Assembly (NCBI GenBank): GCA_033558025.1
Contig: JAUCEF010000005.1
Span: 372,001-436,000, forward strand
DNA: 64,000 nucleotides
Direction of reading: 5' to 3'
Source: Phytophthora sp. 'mugwort'
Lineage: Eukaryota; Oomycota; Peronosporomycetes; Peronosporales; Peronosporaceae
Shown here piece by piece: positions 56,905 to 64,000 of this stretch. The translations under genes were made by a program, and so were the position numbers. Numbering within the stretch: position 1 is the stretch's first letter; every line of letters begins with the position of its first letter. Under the pieces are notes generated by a model that saw only the letters and a list, made by a program, of their open reading frames with translations, had not been told where the DNA came from and searched no databases.

Positions 56905-57668
56905 ACGTCACGTCGGCCAAGAAGAGCAACAAGGGCTCGCGCGCGAGCTCTGCTGCCAGTGGCAAGGTCACGCAGGCGCAGATGGCTGCCATGCGCGAGG
57001 AGGAGGCCGCGGCCGCGTGCACGCCCGGCAAGAAGGAGATCCAGTTCACGGCTGCGGTCACGGAGAACCGCAACCGCGCGGTGGACGCCGGCGATGAGGC
57101 GCGCAGTCTGGATGCGGCGCTCGACCTGCTCAGCGTGGGCGACAAGGACCTCGGCCGGCACCCGGAGCGTCGTGCCAAGGCCGCGTACAAGGCCTTCGAG
57201 GAGGTCACGATGCCGCAGCTCCGGGAGGACTTCCCGGGATTCAAGCTGTCGCAGTACAAGCAGAAGCTGAGCGAGATGTGGCGAAAGTCGCCCGAGAATC
57301 TGCTCAACCAAGAGCGCACGCAGTACACACGAAGACTCGACATGCCAACTGTAGAGACACGCTATTACGGATCACGATTGTCTGCAGCGACTCTTCCTGA
57401 GCGAGACATGCGCAGCCCACTCGTCAGCTGGAGGTGCTACTGGCTGTCGCCTTGGATGACCCATTCTCTTTTGGCGCCTTCAAGGCGTGAAGCCAGAAGT
57501 GAGCGGCTTCAGGGTCGCTGCTTGCACGCGCACGCGAAGCTCGCAGACCCAGGACATGTGGAAAGACGCACCCGCCTATTTCGACAAGACCAAGGAGGGT
57601 ATGGGAACGGTGTGGACTCGCCGTTTCGGTCGTGGATACTGATCACTCAGGCGAGAAACCACTCCTAA
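56883..57668 (+). pseudogene. CCDC124-like gene fragment with foreign 3' extension
   Basis: Residues 20 to about 142 of this 261-codon frame fit the C-terminal domain of CCDC124 (Oxs1-like, a conserved ribosome-associated protein): KVTQAQMAAMREEEAAA, ARSLDAALDLLSVGDKDL, HPERRAKAAYKAFEEVTMPQ, LREDFPGFKLSQYKQKLSEM and WRKSPENLLNQ. Normal CCDC124 has a long basic coiled coil before this and stops just after S-P-x-N-x-x-N-Q. Here the basic N-terminus is missing, the first 13 residues come from the terminal repeat, and about 115 unrelated residues follow (TQYTRRLDMPTVETRYYG onward). It looks like a captured exon, not the working gene. GC content is higher than in its surroundings. Confidence 0.75.
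57500..57640 (+). other. Short protein-like frame within the TIR unit
   Basis: A frame different from the CCDC124-like one reads DMWKDAPAYFDKTKEGMGTV and WTRRFGRGY before a stop. It has the look of real protein sequence but no family is recognised; it could be a second captured piece. Confidence 0.3.
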
Positions 57669-58154
57669 GCCTGACATACAGTAGCATAGATTCCTCGGCA
57701 CCTGGGCAACACACGACTTGTGCTGTAACCTGGTAGAGCGCACCCTCCCTGTCACAGCCCGTACAACCCAGAGGACTTGTCTGGGACCCGGACAGTGGGT
57801 AGGACATTCTACTTCGGAGTAATACACGGGAGTTATCAGTGATGACCCCTTTGCTATTTTAGCTGCTGGTGCTGGAAAATCTAATTGGAGCTCATTCATC
57901 TACGCACATAGAATATGCCATGCCAAAGCAACGCGTCGATTCTTATCGGATCAGACTGAAGATCCCTCACCGTAAGGTAGATTGCATGTGCAGTCTATTA
58001 TTCTACTGTAAGTATGACAAGCTTGTGCACAGCGATTCGATTCCGACCGCGTTGGTTCCAACTCCATCATTTGCGGATTTCGGCCCAGTCAGCAAGCATC
58101 ACCATCGATCACATGGTCAGCACCAAACATTCTGCCTCTGCCTAGGCCTCGGTC

Positions 58155-58544
58155 TTGTCAATGTCCCGTGCGGCACGCAATGGTCGGGTCCAAAAAGTCA
58201 AGAAGCCGAGGAAGGTGTCCCAGAAGACCACGACGGCATCTGTAGCTGTTGTGGTGGACGCAGGTTCTACCTTGGCGAGGGCACGTGCAACCGCGTCAGT
58301 TCATACGTCAAGCTCGGACAAGGAGCAGGCCAAAAGGATGATCGGCAACGCAGTTCACGAGCGCGTCAAATCTGCTATGCGTGATGGCACGAGTGGCGGC
58401 ATCGTCGTAACCGCGATCTCCATGAAGCATGAGCAAGTACTGGCCTTGCTCAGGGCACGTCCAAAACCGTCGACACCAGCTGCCTCGCTACCTACATGGG
58501 CAGCGCAACATCGTTGTCGTTCAACAGAAGCGAAGCCAGAGTGA
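58155..58544 (+). other. 129-codon open frame within the TIR unit
   Basis: Starts MSMSRAARNGRVQKVKKPRK and contains VHTSSSDKEQAKRMIGNAVH and ISMKHEQVLALLRARPKP. The charge and helix pattern look protein-like. No family is recognised; it may be another captured host fragment. No promoter was seen. Confidence 0.35.
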
Positions 58545-58622
58545 GACGGCTCGAACTAAAGTACACCAAGTCGTCCGGGATGCTTCGCGTTCAAATCACA
58601 TGGCAGAGTTGAGAGCGACGTG

Positions 58623-58753
58623 TGGGAAACCAGGAACATTGCAACGGAGTGACGGTGTTTGAGCTGAAGCGACAAGAATGGCCGAACCTCGCAACGTGCT
58701 AAAACTCGATTACATTCACGTTTTCACGCTAACGCACATGCCATTTCCACCTC
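58623..58753 (-). repeat. Right 131 bp terminal inverted repeat
   Basis: Reverse complement partner of 56,774 to 56,904; ends CCATTTCCACCTC at 58,753. Confidence 0.85.
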
Positions 58754-59290
58754 CCACCACAGTAGTATGTACTCACAGAGCGAAAGTCTTTACCTTTTTT
58801 TGTGGTTTGCCTTGCGCGACGTAGTTGTGGCGATATACACCAGTGTGCGCCCACACATTGCCACCCGTAGTCGGTAACTTGACAGCCGGCTTGTCGCTCG
58901 CCCAAATAGTCTCGGAGTAGTCTGGTCACTTGATGACGAGGTTCTTCATGATTGACTTGAGGTCAGAGAGATTCTCCTGCGCCTGTAGATTAACAAAAAT
59001 ACATTACACTTTAAGGCTAGTAAGCAACCTACTTAGCTACCCTACTTGCTATTTGGGATCGATTTGGGTCATGTGGACCCAAAACTTGGGTACGAAGTAT
59101 CCAATTGGTTCCAAAAAGGTCCATTTTCTCGAAAGTGGGTACCCTGAAAGACCCATCTTAGTGTCCAGGAGGAAACTGGTGGACGTCCGGAAACGTCTCT
59201 GGGCCGAGTTGGACATTTGCAGGACCTTTCCGATGGGGTCTATACAAAAACCAAGTATAACCCGATGAACCAGGTGGTGGTGAGCCACCT
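58754..59290. other. Stretch after the TIR unit, unidentified
   Basis: On the minus strand ETIWASDKPAVKLPTTGGNV followed by WAHTGVYRHNY (58,915 to 58,825) looks like an exon of an unknown, possibly transposon, protein, followed by GTAAAG. At 59,040 to 59,095 short palindromes occur (GGGTCATGTGGACCC, ACCCAAAACTTGGGT). The 112-codon plus frame at 58,930 to 59,268 has no known motif. Confidence 0.35.
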
Positions 59291-59295
59291 ACTTC

Positions 59296-59376
59296 TAGTG
59301 AGCTCAGATAACTCAGCTGGTTAAGCATCCAGTGTCGGACGGAAGCGGCCAGGGTTCAATCCCCGGGCCGACCAGA
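59296..59376 (+). repeat. tRNA-related sequence, probably the head of a SINE
   Basis: It has an A-box-like ATAACTCAGCTGGTTAAGCA (59,308) and a B-box-like GGGTTCAATCCCC (59,352 to 59,364) at tRNA spacing. The ends do not pair into an acceptor stem (GAGCTCA against GCCGACC), so it is not a working tRNA. Oomycete SINEs are tRNA-derived, which fits. The body and tail of the SINE, if present, lie after 59,376 and were not delimited. Confidence 0.55.
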
Positions 59377-59958
59377 CCTTTCGGACGATGGTTGGGGTTT
59401 GGCCGCGAAGGTTGGGATATCTGGTCTTGTGACTGGACTGGTGGTCTTGGGGGCTACTGGGCGCCGTCTCAAGGGCTGTAGGCCTGGAAGCACGGTTAGA
59501 CCCGGTAGTTCGTGAGACTGCTTGACCGGGCACTTCAGTAGGAGAGATGCGGGTCGTGGTCTAGAGGGGCAAAGCCTCCCAGTCGTCGTCTCATGGGCTT
59601 CTAGGCCTGGTAGTACGCGCGGCTCGGGAGTGTGGCGCCGCTCTAGACCTCGATCCAAAGAGTAGTCCAGTGATGTCGTGCATGCCATAACACGCGTAAG
59701 CGTCTGTAGCGTGTCGCGTTCTTCACCCGCCTGTCCGATAACGTGGGGCCCCGCCTGGGTTCAAAAATCCACACCGCCTTCGGGTACAGCAGACATAAGG
59801 CAACGCCCGCTAAGCGATCGGCAAATGGAGCCGGGAACTTGGCGTATGGGCGTGAAAGTGGTGGAGACTGAAGCCATTAATGGCCGAGCACGCCGGCGGC
59901 GGATTGTAAGACATCAGGATGAAGCCTTGAGCTTGTGGCCTTACCTTCAGGCCACAGG

Positions 59959-60180
59959 CGTTTCTTCCCGGCTGCGGTTCAACATGGCCGCGGGAAAGGA
60001 GTCCCGCCGACGGGTTCCCACCTCGCGATCGCTTGGATCTGCAGTCGTGAAGGGCGCCAACGCTCTGGACGTTTCTTCCCTGTCGTGGTTCAATATGTCC
60101 GCGAGTAAGGAGTCCCACTTACGGGCTTCCGCCTCGTGGTCGCTTGGGCCATTGTCGTCGAAGGGTGTCGACACAGACAG
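59959..60180 (-). repeat. 111 bp tandem repeat (37 aa) at the LINE C-terminus
   Basis: Two units with period 111, at 59,959 to 60,069 and 60,070 to 60,180; each starts CGTTTCTTCCC on the plus strand. The peptides PSDHEAEARKWDSLLADILN and PSDREVGTRRRDSFPAAMLN align, as do HDREETSRA and RSREETPVA. Confidence 0.85.
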
Positions 60181-60227
60181 TCCTCGCAATAAGGTGTGTA
60201 GTTGCCTACTCACCTGCGAGGACTGTC
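60176..60227. repeat. 13 bp perfect inverted repeat
   Basis: GACAGTCCTCGCA (60,176) and TGCGAGGACTGTC (60,215), with an inner GGTG/CACC pair, could fold as a hairpin. It lies in the LINE frame just upstream of the 37 aa repeats. Confidence 0.85.
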
Positions 60228-60922
60228 TTATTGCTTGCGCCTGGGTTGCCTGCCATAAGGCAGCAACATGAATGTCCATCAGGGCGTGCAGCCGAGCCTT
60301 GACGCCGATGAGACTTGGTTCATACTCATGGAAGCAGATGTCATTGCAGTGCGTCCATAGGCAGCGAAGTACCACAACTCTCACTATGTGGAAGACCGCA
60401 AAGATGCTGTAACCAAAATCCTTTTTGGCTCGGGGCGTAGGCATGGTGCCCGCGAAGTAGACCACAGTCACCCACTCAATGGGAGACTCAAACCACTGCT
60501 GGAACACGTCAAGCCATTCCGCCCATACGGTTGCCGCAAAGTCACAATACCAAAAGAGATGGAAGACGGTCTCAATGTCTCTACACCCATGGTGGCAGTG
60601 AGACATAGCGCCTTGCACGTGCTGCAGCCTAAATCCCACCCAAAGTGCGTTGTGCGGAAGTCTGTACAGCAAGTCCGCGTTCACTGGTAGTACGTGCTTG
60701 TTCATCTTTAGGTCCCTGCCCCATACATTTGCGGGAGGCGCTTGTTCAAGGCCAAGTGCAGTCGTTGGCAGGCCGGGTACCTTGTACTGAACCAGGAGCT
60801 TGCGTATTAACGACACCGTGAGATCAGCGACTTCATAGCCACTGAAGCTCCAATCCTGCGCCTGTAGAGCGTACAGACCATTCGTCTTGTCGATGATCGT
60901 AGTGTTGAGTAAGATCATGGTT

Positions 60923-61873
60923 TTATATTAGCGTAGAGATAACCTTTTTAAACTCTTTGTCGCTGATCAACTTGTTAGCGTACATGTCGACGACGAGAGA
61001 CTTCATCTGAGCAACGATGCTGGGATTGTCGTTTCCGATGAGCAGCTCGCCTTTCAGCTTGTCGTACTCGGCTCTTAGAGCATTTGTTGGGTCAGGCAAC
61101 TTCTCCTTGAACGAGTGCTGGATATGGGTGGCAGCAAGGATCTCCTTTATCAACCGTTTGTCGTCTATGCTTAGTTTGTCGTAGGCGGTCTGACTAAGCT
61201 TGCCGTCATAGATGAGTTTCTTTAGCATTTGCTTGACATCGTCACTGATGTCACGGAGTGGTCCGAGCTTCTTTCGTGACGGGTAGACGATGTTGAGGCG
61301 ATTCTTGTCGAGGTCGGGCACGCGGATGTACTTGCTTCCGAGAGGTTGGTAGATGTAAGCAGAGGCAAGACCTGCGCCACGGATGTCGTTGAGGTTGTAG
61401 CACTTGCCTCGGCGCTCTACTGACTGGTACATTGACTTGCCAGCACCTCGCAAGCCACGACCTTTAAGATGTTTGTTGAGGCCGGCCCCACGCATACTTT
61501 GTGGGACGTCAATTCCTTTTGCATTTGCCAGGCGAACGACTCTGTTTAGTGTGAGGATAAAACTGAGTTGTCGTGCAGTTGACGGCTTACTTCGCTCACT
61601 ATCAGATGGTTTAATGTACTGAAGATCACCAGCTCTCTTCTTTGGCGCTCGGATGATAAAGCCTTTGATCTCTGAACCGTCATGGCGAACACGAACGACA
61701 AAAACAATTGCATCTAGCAATCGCCTGTATAACGCACGGTCATTGACAAGGGTTTTCAGCTTCTCCTTTGCTAATTCTTCTGTCTCTTCCGGTTGAGGCG
61801 TCGGCACAGGAACTTCCGGTTGAGGAGTCGGCTCACGAACTGGTAAAAGGTGGAGGCATATTTGTTTGCTCAC
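60923..61873 (-). CDS. Putative Polinton/Maverick structural-type protein, 316 aa
   Basis: Intact frame from 61,873 to the TAA at 60,923. It begins with a Pro-rich tract (PTPQPEVPVPTPQPEETEE), then has a Gly-Lys part (GLNKHLKGRGLRGAGKSMYQ), YIRVPDLDKNRLNIVYPSRK, a helical region (DDVKQMLKKLIYDGKLSQTA) and ends LKGELLIGNDNPSIVAQMKS, VVDMYANKLISDKEFKKVIS. I recall a closing block with a G-N-(D/N)-(N/S) centre and a basic helix from proteins of Polintons and related viruses; that is memory, not a search. The neighbours (same strand, overlapping starts, chromodomain integrase) support it. It overlaps the next gene upstream by about 40 bases. Its role, perhaps a minor structural protein, is open. 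Confidence 0.5.
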   Translation of the reverse strand: MSKQICLHLLPVREPTPQPEVPVPTPQPEETEELAKEKLKTLVNDRALYRRLLDAIVFVVRVRHDGSEIKGFIIRAPKKRAGDLQYIKPSDSERSKPSTARQLSFILTLNRVVRLANAKGIDVPQSMRGAGLNKHLKGRGLRGAGKSMYQSVERRGKCYNLNDIRGAGLASAYIYQPLGSKYIRVPDLDKNRLNIVYPSRKKLGPLRDISDDVKQMLKKLIYDGKLSQTAYDKLSIDDKRLIKEILAATHIQHSFKEKLPDPTNALRAEYDKLKGELLIGNDNPSIVAQMKSLVVDMYANKLISDKEFKKVISTLI

Positions 61874-62105
61874 TAATCACTTCGAGTCGACGTTGCCCCC
61901 TGAGTTCTCGTAGCCGCCGAAGAAGCAAGTCGTAGTTTGTTCGAAAAGCTGAAGTGGGCATTGAATCCCGTAGTTGTCGGAACAAAAGAATGGCTCCATG
62001 GAGGGTTGTAAGCTGATCCTGTCTACTCCGCATGGTAAACCGTGCCCCACGAATCGTCGTCATACTCTCTGCGAGGGCTCTAGCAGCAACTTCGTCATCT
62101 TCCAC
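61833..62105 (-). CDS. Small hypothetical protein, 90 aa, in the Polinton-like cluster
   Basis: Begins MEDDEVAARALAESMTTIRG and is largely helical and Arg-rich (LLLRRLRELRGQRRLEVIS). No family is recognised. It lies between two larger genes on the same strand, overlapping the start of the downstream one by 41 bases and leaving 29 bases after the upstream one. The close packing resembles virus-like gene arrays. Confidence 0.45.
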   Translation of the reverse strand: MEDDEVAARALAESMTTIRGARFTMRSRQDQLTTLHGAILLFRQLRDSMPTSAFRTNYDLLLRRLRELRGQRRLEVISEQTNMPPPFTSS

Positions 62106-62134
62106 GTTCGGCCTTCGTCACTTCGAAGTGTCGG

Positions 62135-62848
62135 TTACCAAAATTCGACTGTCGAGTGCGTCTCTAGCGTGTTTAATAGTCCTTGAACATGTGCACGAGT
62201 TCGATCAAGCGCCAACTCATTATCAGCTACTATCTCGCGAACCTCGTTCCGCAGACGTTCGATTAGCTCTCGTCGGCGAGTGCGATTGGCGTCCTGGCTC
62301 TCTTGACGGTATGTTTCGATTGCTCTTTCAATTCGATTTCGATCCTGAAAGTGGTCGTGAAGCCTGCGTCGTGCGCTCGGTGAGTTGTTTGACTCGATGA
62401 CAGCTAGACTAGTCTCTAAGTCTCCTTGAAGAATTTCGTTCCCTGCAACTTCAATCAAGTCAGCCACCTCAGGCTCTGCTCGAAACTCCTCGGCAGCTTG
62501 GTCGAGGTTTGCCAAAAGTTGCTCCGTCGACATACCAGGTCCTCCTTGTGTATTGAGAATTCTATTTTGAGTCGCCACCCAGTCTGGCACACCTCTTCGC
62601 TCGTAAACAATATTAATGTGTTGGTCGGGGTGCTGGCTAGCGTAGTTATGGATCCAATCCCGCGAGTCTCTTTGGTCCTGCTCAAACTCCCTCCAGATCA
62701 TAGATTGGGTGGCAGGCCAGTCGATTGACGTTGGATTCGTTGGCATCCCGGTTGTGACTGACTGCAAGCCACCATGTCGGCCAAATGTAACGCTTGTGGC
62801 TGTGACTCCGTTGCGTCGCAAGGGTGGAGCTGATGACTCGTAGCCCAC
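62135..62848 (-). CDS. Hypothetical protein, 237 aa, in the Polinton-like cluster
   Basis: Begins MGYESSAPPLRRNGVTATSV and has IDWPATQSMIWREFEQDQRD, NIVYERRGVPDWVATQNRIL and a long helical C-terminal half (RRELIERLRNEVREIVADNE, RTRAHVQGLLNTLETHS). No family recognised. Its start overlaps the end of the upstream frame (62,682) by 167 bases, so one of the two ends or starts may be displaced by a frameshift; the coding look of the stretch from about 62,780 onward is better than in the overlap. Confidence 0.45.
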   Translation of the reverse strand: MGYESSAPPLRRNGVTATSVTFGRHGGLQSVTTGMPTNPTSIDWPATQSMIWREFEQDQRDSRDWIHNYASQHPDQHINIVYERRGVPDWVATQNRILNTQGGPGMSTEQLLANLDQAAEEFRAEPEVADLIEVAGNEILQGDLETSLAVIESNNSPSARRRLHDHFQDRNRIERAIETYRQESQDANRTRRRELIERLRNEVREIVADNELALDRTRAHVQGLLNTLETHSTVEFW

Positions 62849-63281
62849 GTCGGATGACCCTCAATAAAATTTTGAATCCACTGGCGTCTGATGATTGCTC
62901 CCGCTCTGTGACTTGATGTCTAGGTTGAATTGATGGCGGTGACGCAGAGGCTTCCACTGGTGGTGTCGATGGCGGCAGAGGTTGCAAGACCGACCTATCT
63001 TCTTGATGCATGAGCAAATCCTCCTCTATCATTCGATCGAATTCTGTTCTTTGACGTCCCGTTAAGAAGGAGTACGTGGCTTCCCAGTCAATTTCATCGA
63101 TCGCATCAGCAACGTCTCCGGTTCCGAACTCAAAGAGCTCGCCTTCCTTGCCAAGATAGTACGCATCGCTTGTTGTCCCGTTCAGTAGGATTGGTCTTAT
63201 TTTATCGCGCCATAGTGATGGGTATGCAAAATACCAGTACTTCACGAGGCTGTGAAATCTGTCTTGATTTATCACTAGCAT
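62682..63281 (-). CDS. Hypothetical protein, 199 aa, in the Polinton-like cluster
   Basis: Begins MLVINQDRFHSLVKYWYFAY, followed by WRDKIRPILLNGTTSDAYYL, GTGDVADAIDEIDWEATYSF and a Pro/Ser-rich linker (LPPSTPPVEASASPPSIQPR). From about 62,870 the reading becomes less protein-like, so the true C-terminus may be lost by a frameshift into the next frame. No family recognised. Same strand and order as its neighbours. Confidence 0.45.
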   Translation of the reverse strand: MLVINQDRFHSLVKYWYFAYPSLWRDKIRPILLNGTTSDAYYLGKEGELFEFGTGDVADAIDEIDWEATYSFLTGRQRTEFDRMIEEDLLMHQEDRSVLQPLPPSTPPVEASASPPSIQPRHQVTEREQSSDASGFKILLRVIRRGLRVISSTLATQRSHSHKRYIWPTWWLAVSHNRDANESNVNRLACHPIYDLEGV

Positions 63282-63673
63282 TTATCTGGAGCTGCGTCAA
63301 ATCAATAACTTCAGGTGCGGAAGAAGCTGCCTGAATAGGAACTTCATAAGGCAATGGATCGGGATTGGTTTGAGTTTCGAGGCTTTTTTAAAGGGTCTTT
63401 TTTAAGGGTCAAGCTGAGTCATGACTGTTGTTTCGGTCTGTGTCTCGCTTGACTGAGTTGTTGTTGGGCTTGGTTAAGACCATTTTATCCGCTTCAAGCG
63501 CCCATATTGTCTCTGCGTACAACCCATGCTTGACCACGGCTTGCCTACTTCTTCGCTCGGCCTTTGCGAGCAGGTCGTGTTGCTTTTGCTCGCGGTCCGT
63601 CTTGTTTTTGAAGTTTGGAAACCACTCGTTGCTTCTCGGCTACTATATTATCCCAATATACTCTCGGCTGTGC
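63282..63673. other. Gap between integrase and the next gene
   Basis: No listed-length ATG frame. A minus-strand frame lacking ATG at about 63,640 to 63,420 reads NEWFPNFKNKTDREQKQHDL and KHGLYAETIWALEADKMVLT; it could be a small gene that has lost its start. A TCTTTTTTAAGGGTC repeat (63,383 to 63,412) is noted. Confidence 0.3.
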
Positions 63674-64000
63674 TCATGCGATTTTATTAATTAAACGTAA
63701 ATTAGCTTGCGGCTCCCAGCTAGACTCTTTCAGGTGCGTCCACTTCAAGAGATAACGATATTTCCCTTTCACGCTTCGATGATTGAGGATCTTTTCCACC
63801 TCCATCACCTCCCGAGGATCAATCTCTGCATCAGTTGGCTTGACATTGACTACCTTAAGATCGTTCAGAGGAACAAACTTGATGTGACCATTCTTTGAGC
63901 GAATGTCCCCCTTGTAGCCATCTAACCCCTCATATCGGTACACCTCTTTGCTCCATCGCGCTCCCTCTTTTGTGAAAGTGCCTTTGCTTAGACGGTATCG
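63674..64000 (-). CDS. Integrase C-terminus with chromodomain (Polinton/Maverick type), edge-truncated
   Basis: The minus strand, open from the right edge, reads RYRLSKGTFTKEGARWSKEV followed by YRYEGLDGYKGDI, the SH3-like segment that follows the catalytic core in retroviral-type integrases of Polintons and gypsy elements. Next VMEVEKILNHRSVKGKYRYL, LKWTHLKESSWEP gives a chromodomain with aromatic-cage positions (Y, W, W-E-P), then a stop at 63,674. The DDE core lies beyond base 64,000. A chromovirus (Ty3/gypsy) would also end this way, but no gypsy reverse transcriptase or LTR follows and the next genes are not retroviral, so I favour a Polinton. Confidence 0.65.
   Translation of the reverse strand, partial: RYRLSKGTFTKEGARWSKEVYRYEGLDGYKGDIRSKNGHIKFVPLNDLKVVNVKPTDAEIDPREVMEVEKILNHRSVKGKYRYLLKWTHLKESSWEPQANLRLINKIA

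Larger units (their letters stand above)
56774..58753. mobile_element. 1.98 kb unit with 131 bp terminal inverted repeats carrying gene fragments
   Basis: The ends (56,774 to 56,904 and 58,623 to 58,753) are inverted copies of 131 bp, about 93 percent alike, starting GAGGTGGAAATGGCATGTGC. No transposase is inside. Instead it holds a CCDC124-like fragment and other frames. This is the build of a non-autonomous element that has captured host sequence (Pack-MULE style). The expected 9 bp target duplication is not seen (GGTGTGGGT against CCACCACAG), so the left boundary may have been rearranged along with the inverted repeat. Confidence 0.6.
59947..60921 (-). mobile_element. 5'-truncated L1-like LINE: C-terminal zinc-knuckle region
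   Basis: The 323-codon minus frame contains VNADLLYRLPHNALWVGFRL, then H-x-x-CHHGCRDIETVFHLFWYC and DFAATVWAEWLDVFQQW, which is the zf-RVT module found after the RT domain in L1-like elements. No RT is present: the frame begins abruptly at about 60,920, right after the stop of the virus-like gene upstream. Truncation at the 5' side is typical of LINE insertions. The C-terminus has two copies of a 37-residue unit. The 3' end and poly-A were not found. Confidence 0.7.

Noticed and set aside
59296..59376. A functional tRNA gene
   Set aside because: A and B boxes are present, but the acceptor arms do not pair and the T stem has a mismatch.
63674..64000. Ty3/gypsy chromovirus instead of Polinton
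   Set aside because: Kept as an alternative only: no LTR, RT or gag is seen next to the chromodomain integrase, and the neighbours are non-retroviral genes.

Overview
The window is a gene-poor, repeat-dense stretch of a eukaryotic genome, most likely an oomycete of the Phytophthora/Peronosporales type. Four observations support this. There is a fragment of an NLP (NPP1) gene at the left edge. The transposon families (pogo-like, MULE, piggyBac, Ty1/copia, hAT, L1-like LINE) are of oomycete style. Secreted glycine-rich genes carry a textbook oomycete core promoter (GCTCATTTCCACATTTCCTC). Short spliceosomal introns lie inside transposases. No rRNA, true tRNA, CRISPR array or ordinary housekeeping gene was found. 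Nearly every recognisable coding region is broken by stops and frameshifts.

Left third (1-26 kb): NLP fragment (-), hAT remnant (about 0.5-2.1 kb), pogo-like remnant (5.0-6.5 kb, -), a transposase-like gene with a D-x-C-x-GQNK motif (7.4-9.7 kb, -), a poorly readable stretch (9.7-11.9 kb), a MULE with SWIM finger and fused Ulp1 protease domain (12-15.9 kb, +), a second pogo remnant (16.4-17.5 kb, -), then a nested block (18.35-24.35 kb). In that block one GQNK-type element (-) was split by another GQNK-type element (+) with its own inverted ends and a TA duplication. The inner element is in turn interrupted by 1.5 kb carrying zinc-finger and FAR1-like remnants. A hAT remnant follows (24.4-25.8 kb, -).

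Middle (26-47 kb): a decayed LINE (about 27-32 kb, +) with a 61 bp inverted duplication, a Tc1/mariner remnant (32.4-33.4 kb), a third hAT (33.9-35.4 kb), an intron-containing pogo-like gene (36.1-37.6 kb, -), a complete but dead Ty1/copia element with LTRs (39,999-44,493, -) and a piggyBac remnant (45.1-46.9 kb).

Right third (39.5-64 kb): a family of secreted glycine-rich protein genes (types A and B, divergently transcribed). The A-B pair lies on the arms of a 2.03 kb near-identical inverted repeat (47,920-49,949 and 54,751-56,774). Between the arms is a chimeric copy in which a copia reverse-transcriptase fragment joins a B-type head to an A-type tail; a deleted copy at 39.5 kb hosts the copia insertion. 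Abutting the right arm is a 1.98 kb unit with 131 bp inverted termini holding a CCDC124-like gene fragment. A tRNA-related (SINE-like) head, a truncated LINE and, running off the right edge, a compact minus-strand cluster ending in a chromodomain integrase follow. I read that cluster as part of a Polinton/Maverick (virus-like) element.

The only intact, promoter-bearing non-transposon genes are the two type B glycine-rich genes. The most novel-looking material is the GQNK transposase-like group with its nested insertion, the inverted-repeat gene family with its chimera, and the Polinton-like cluster.
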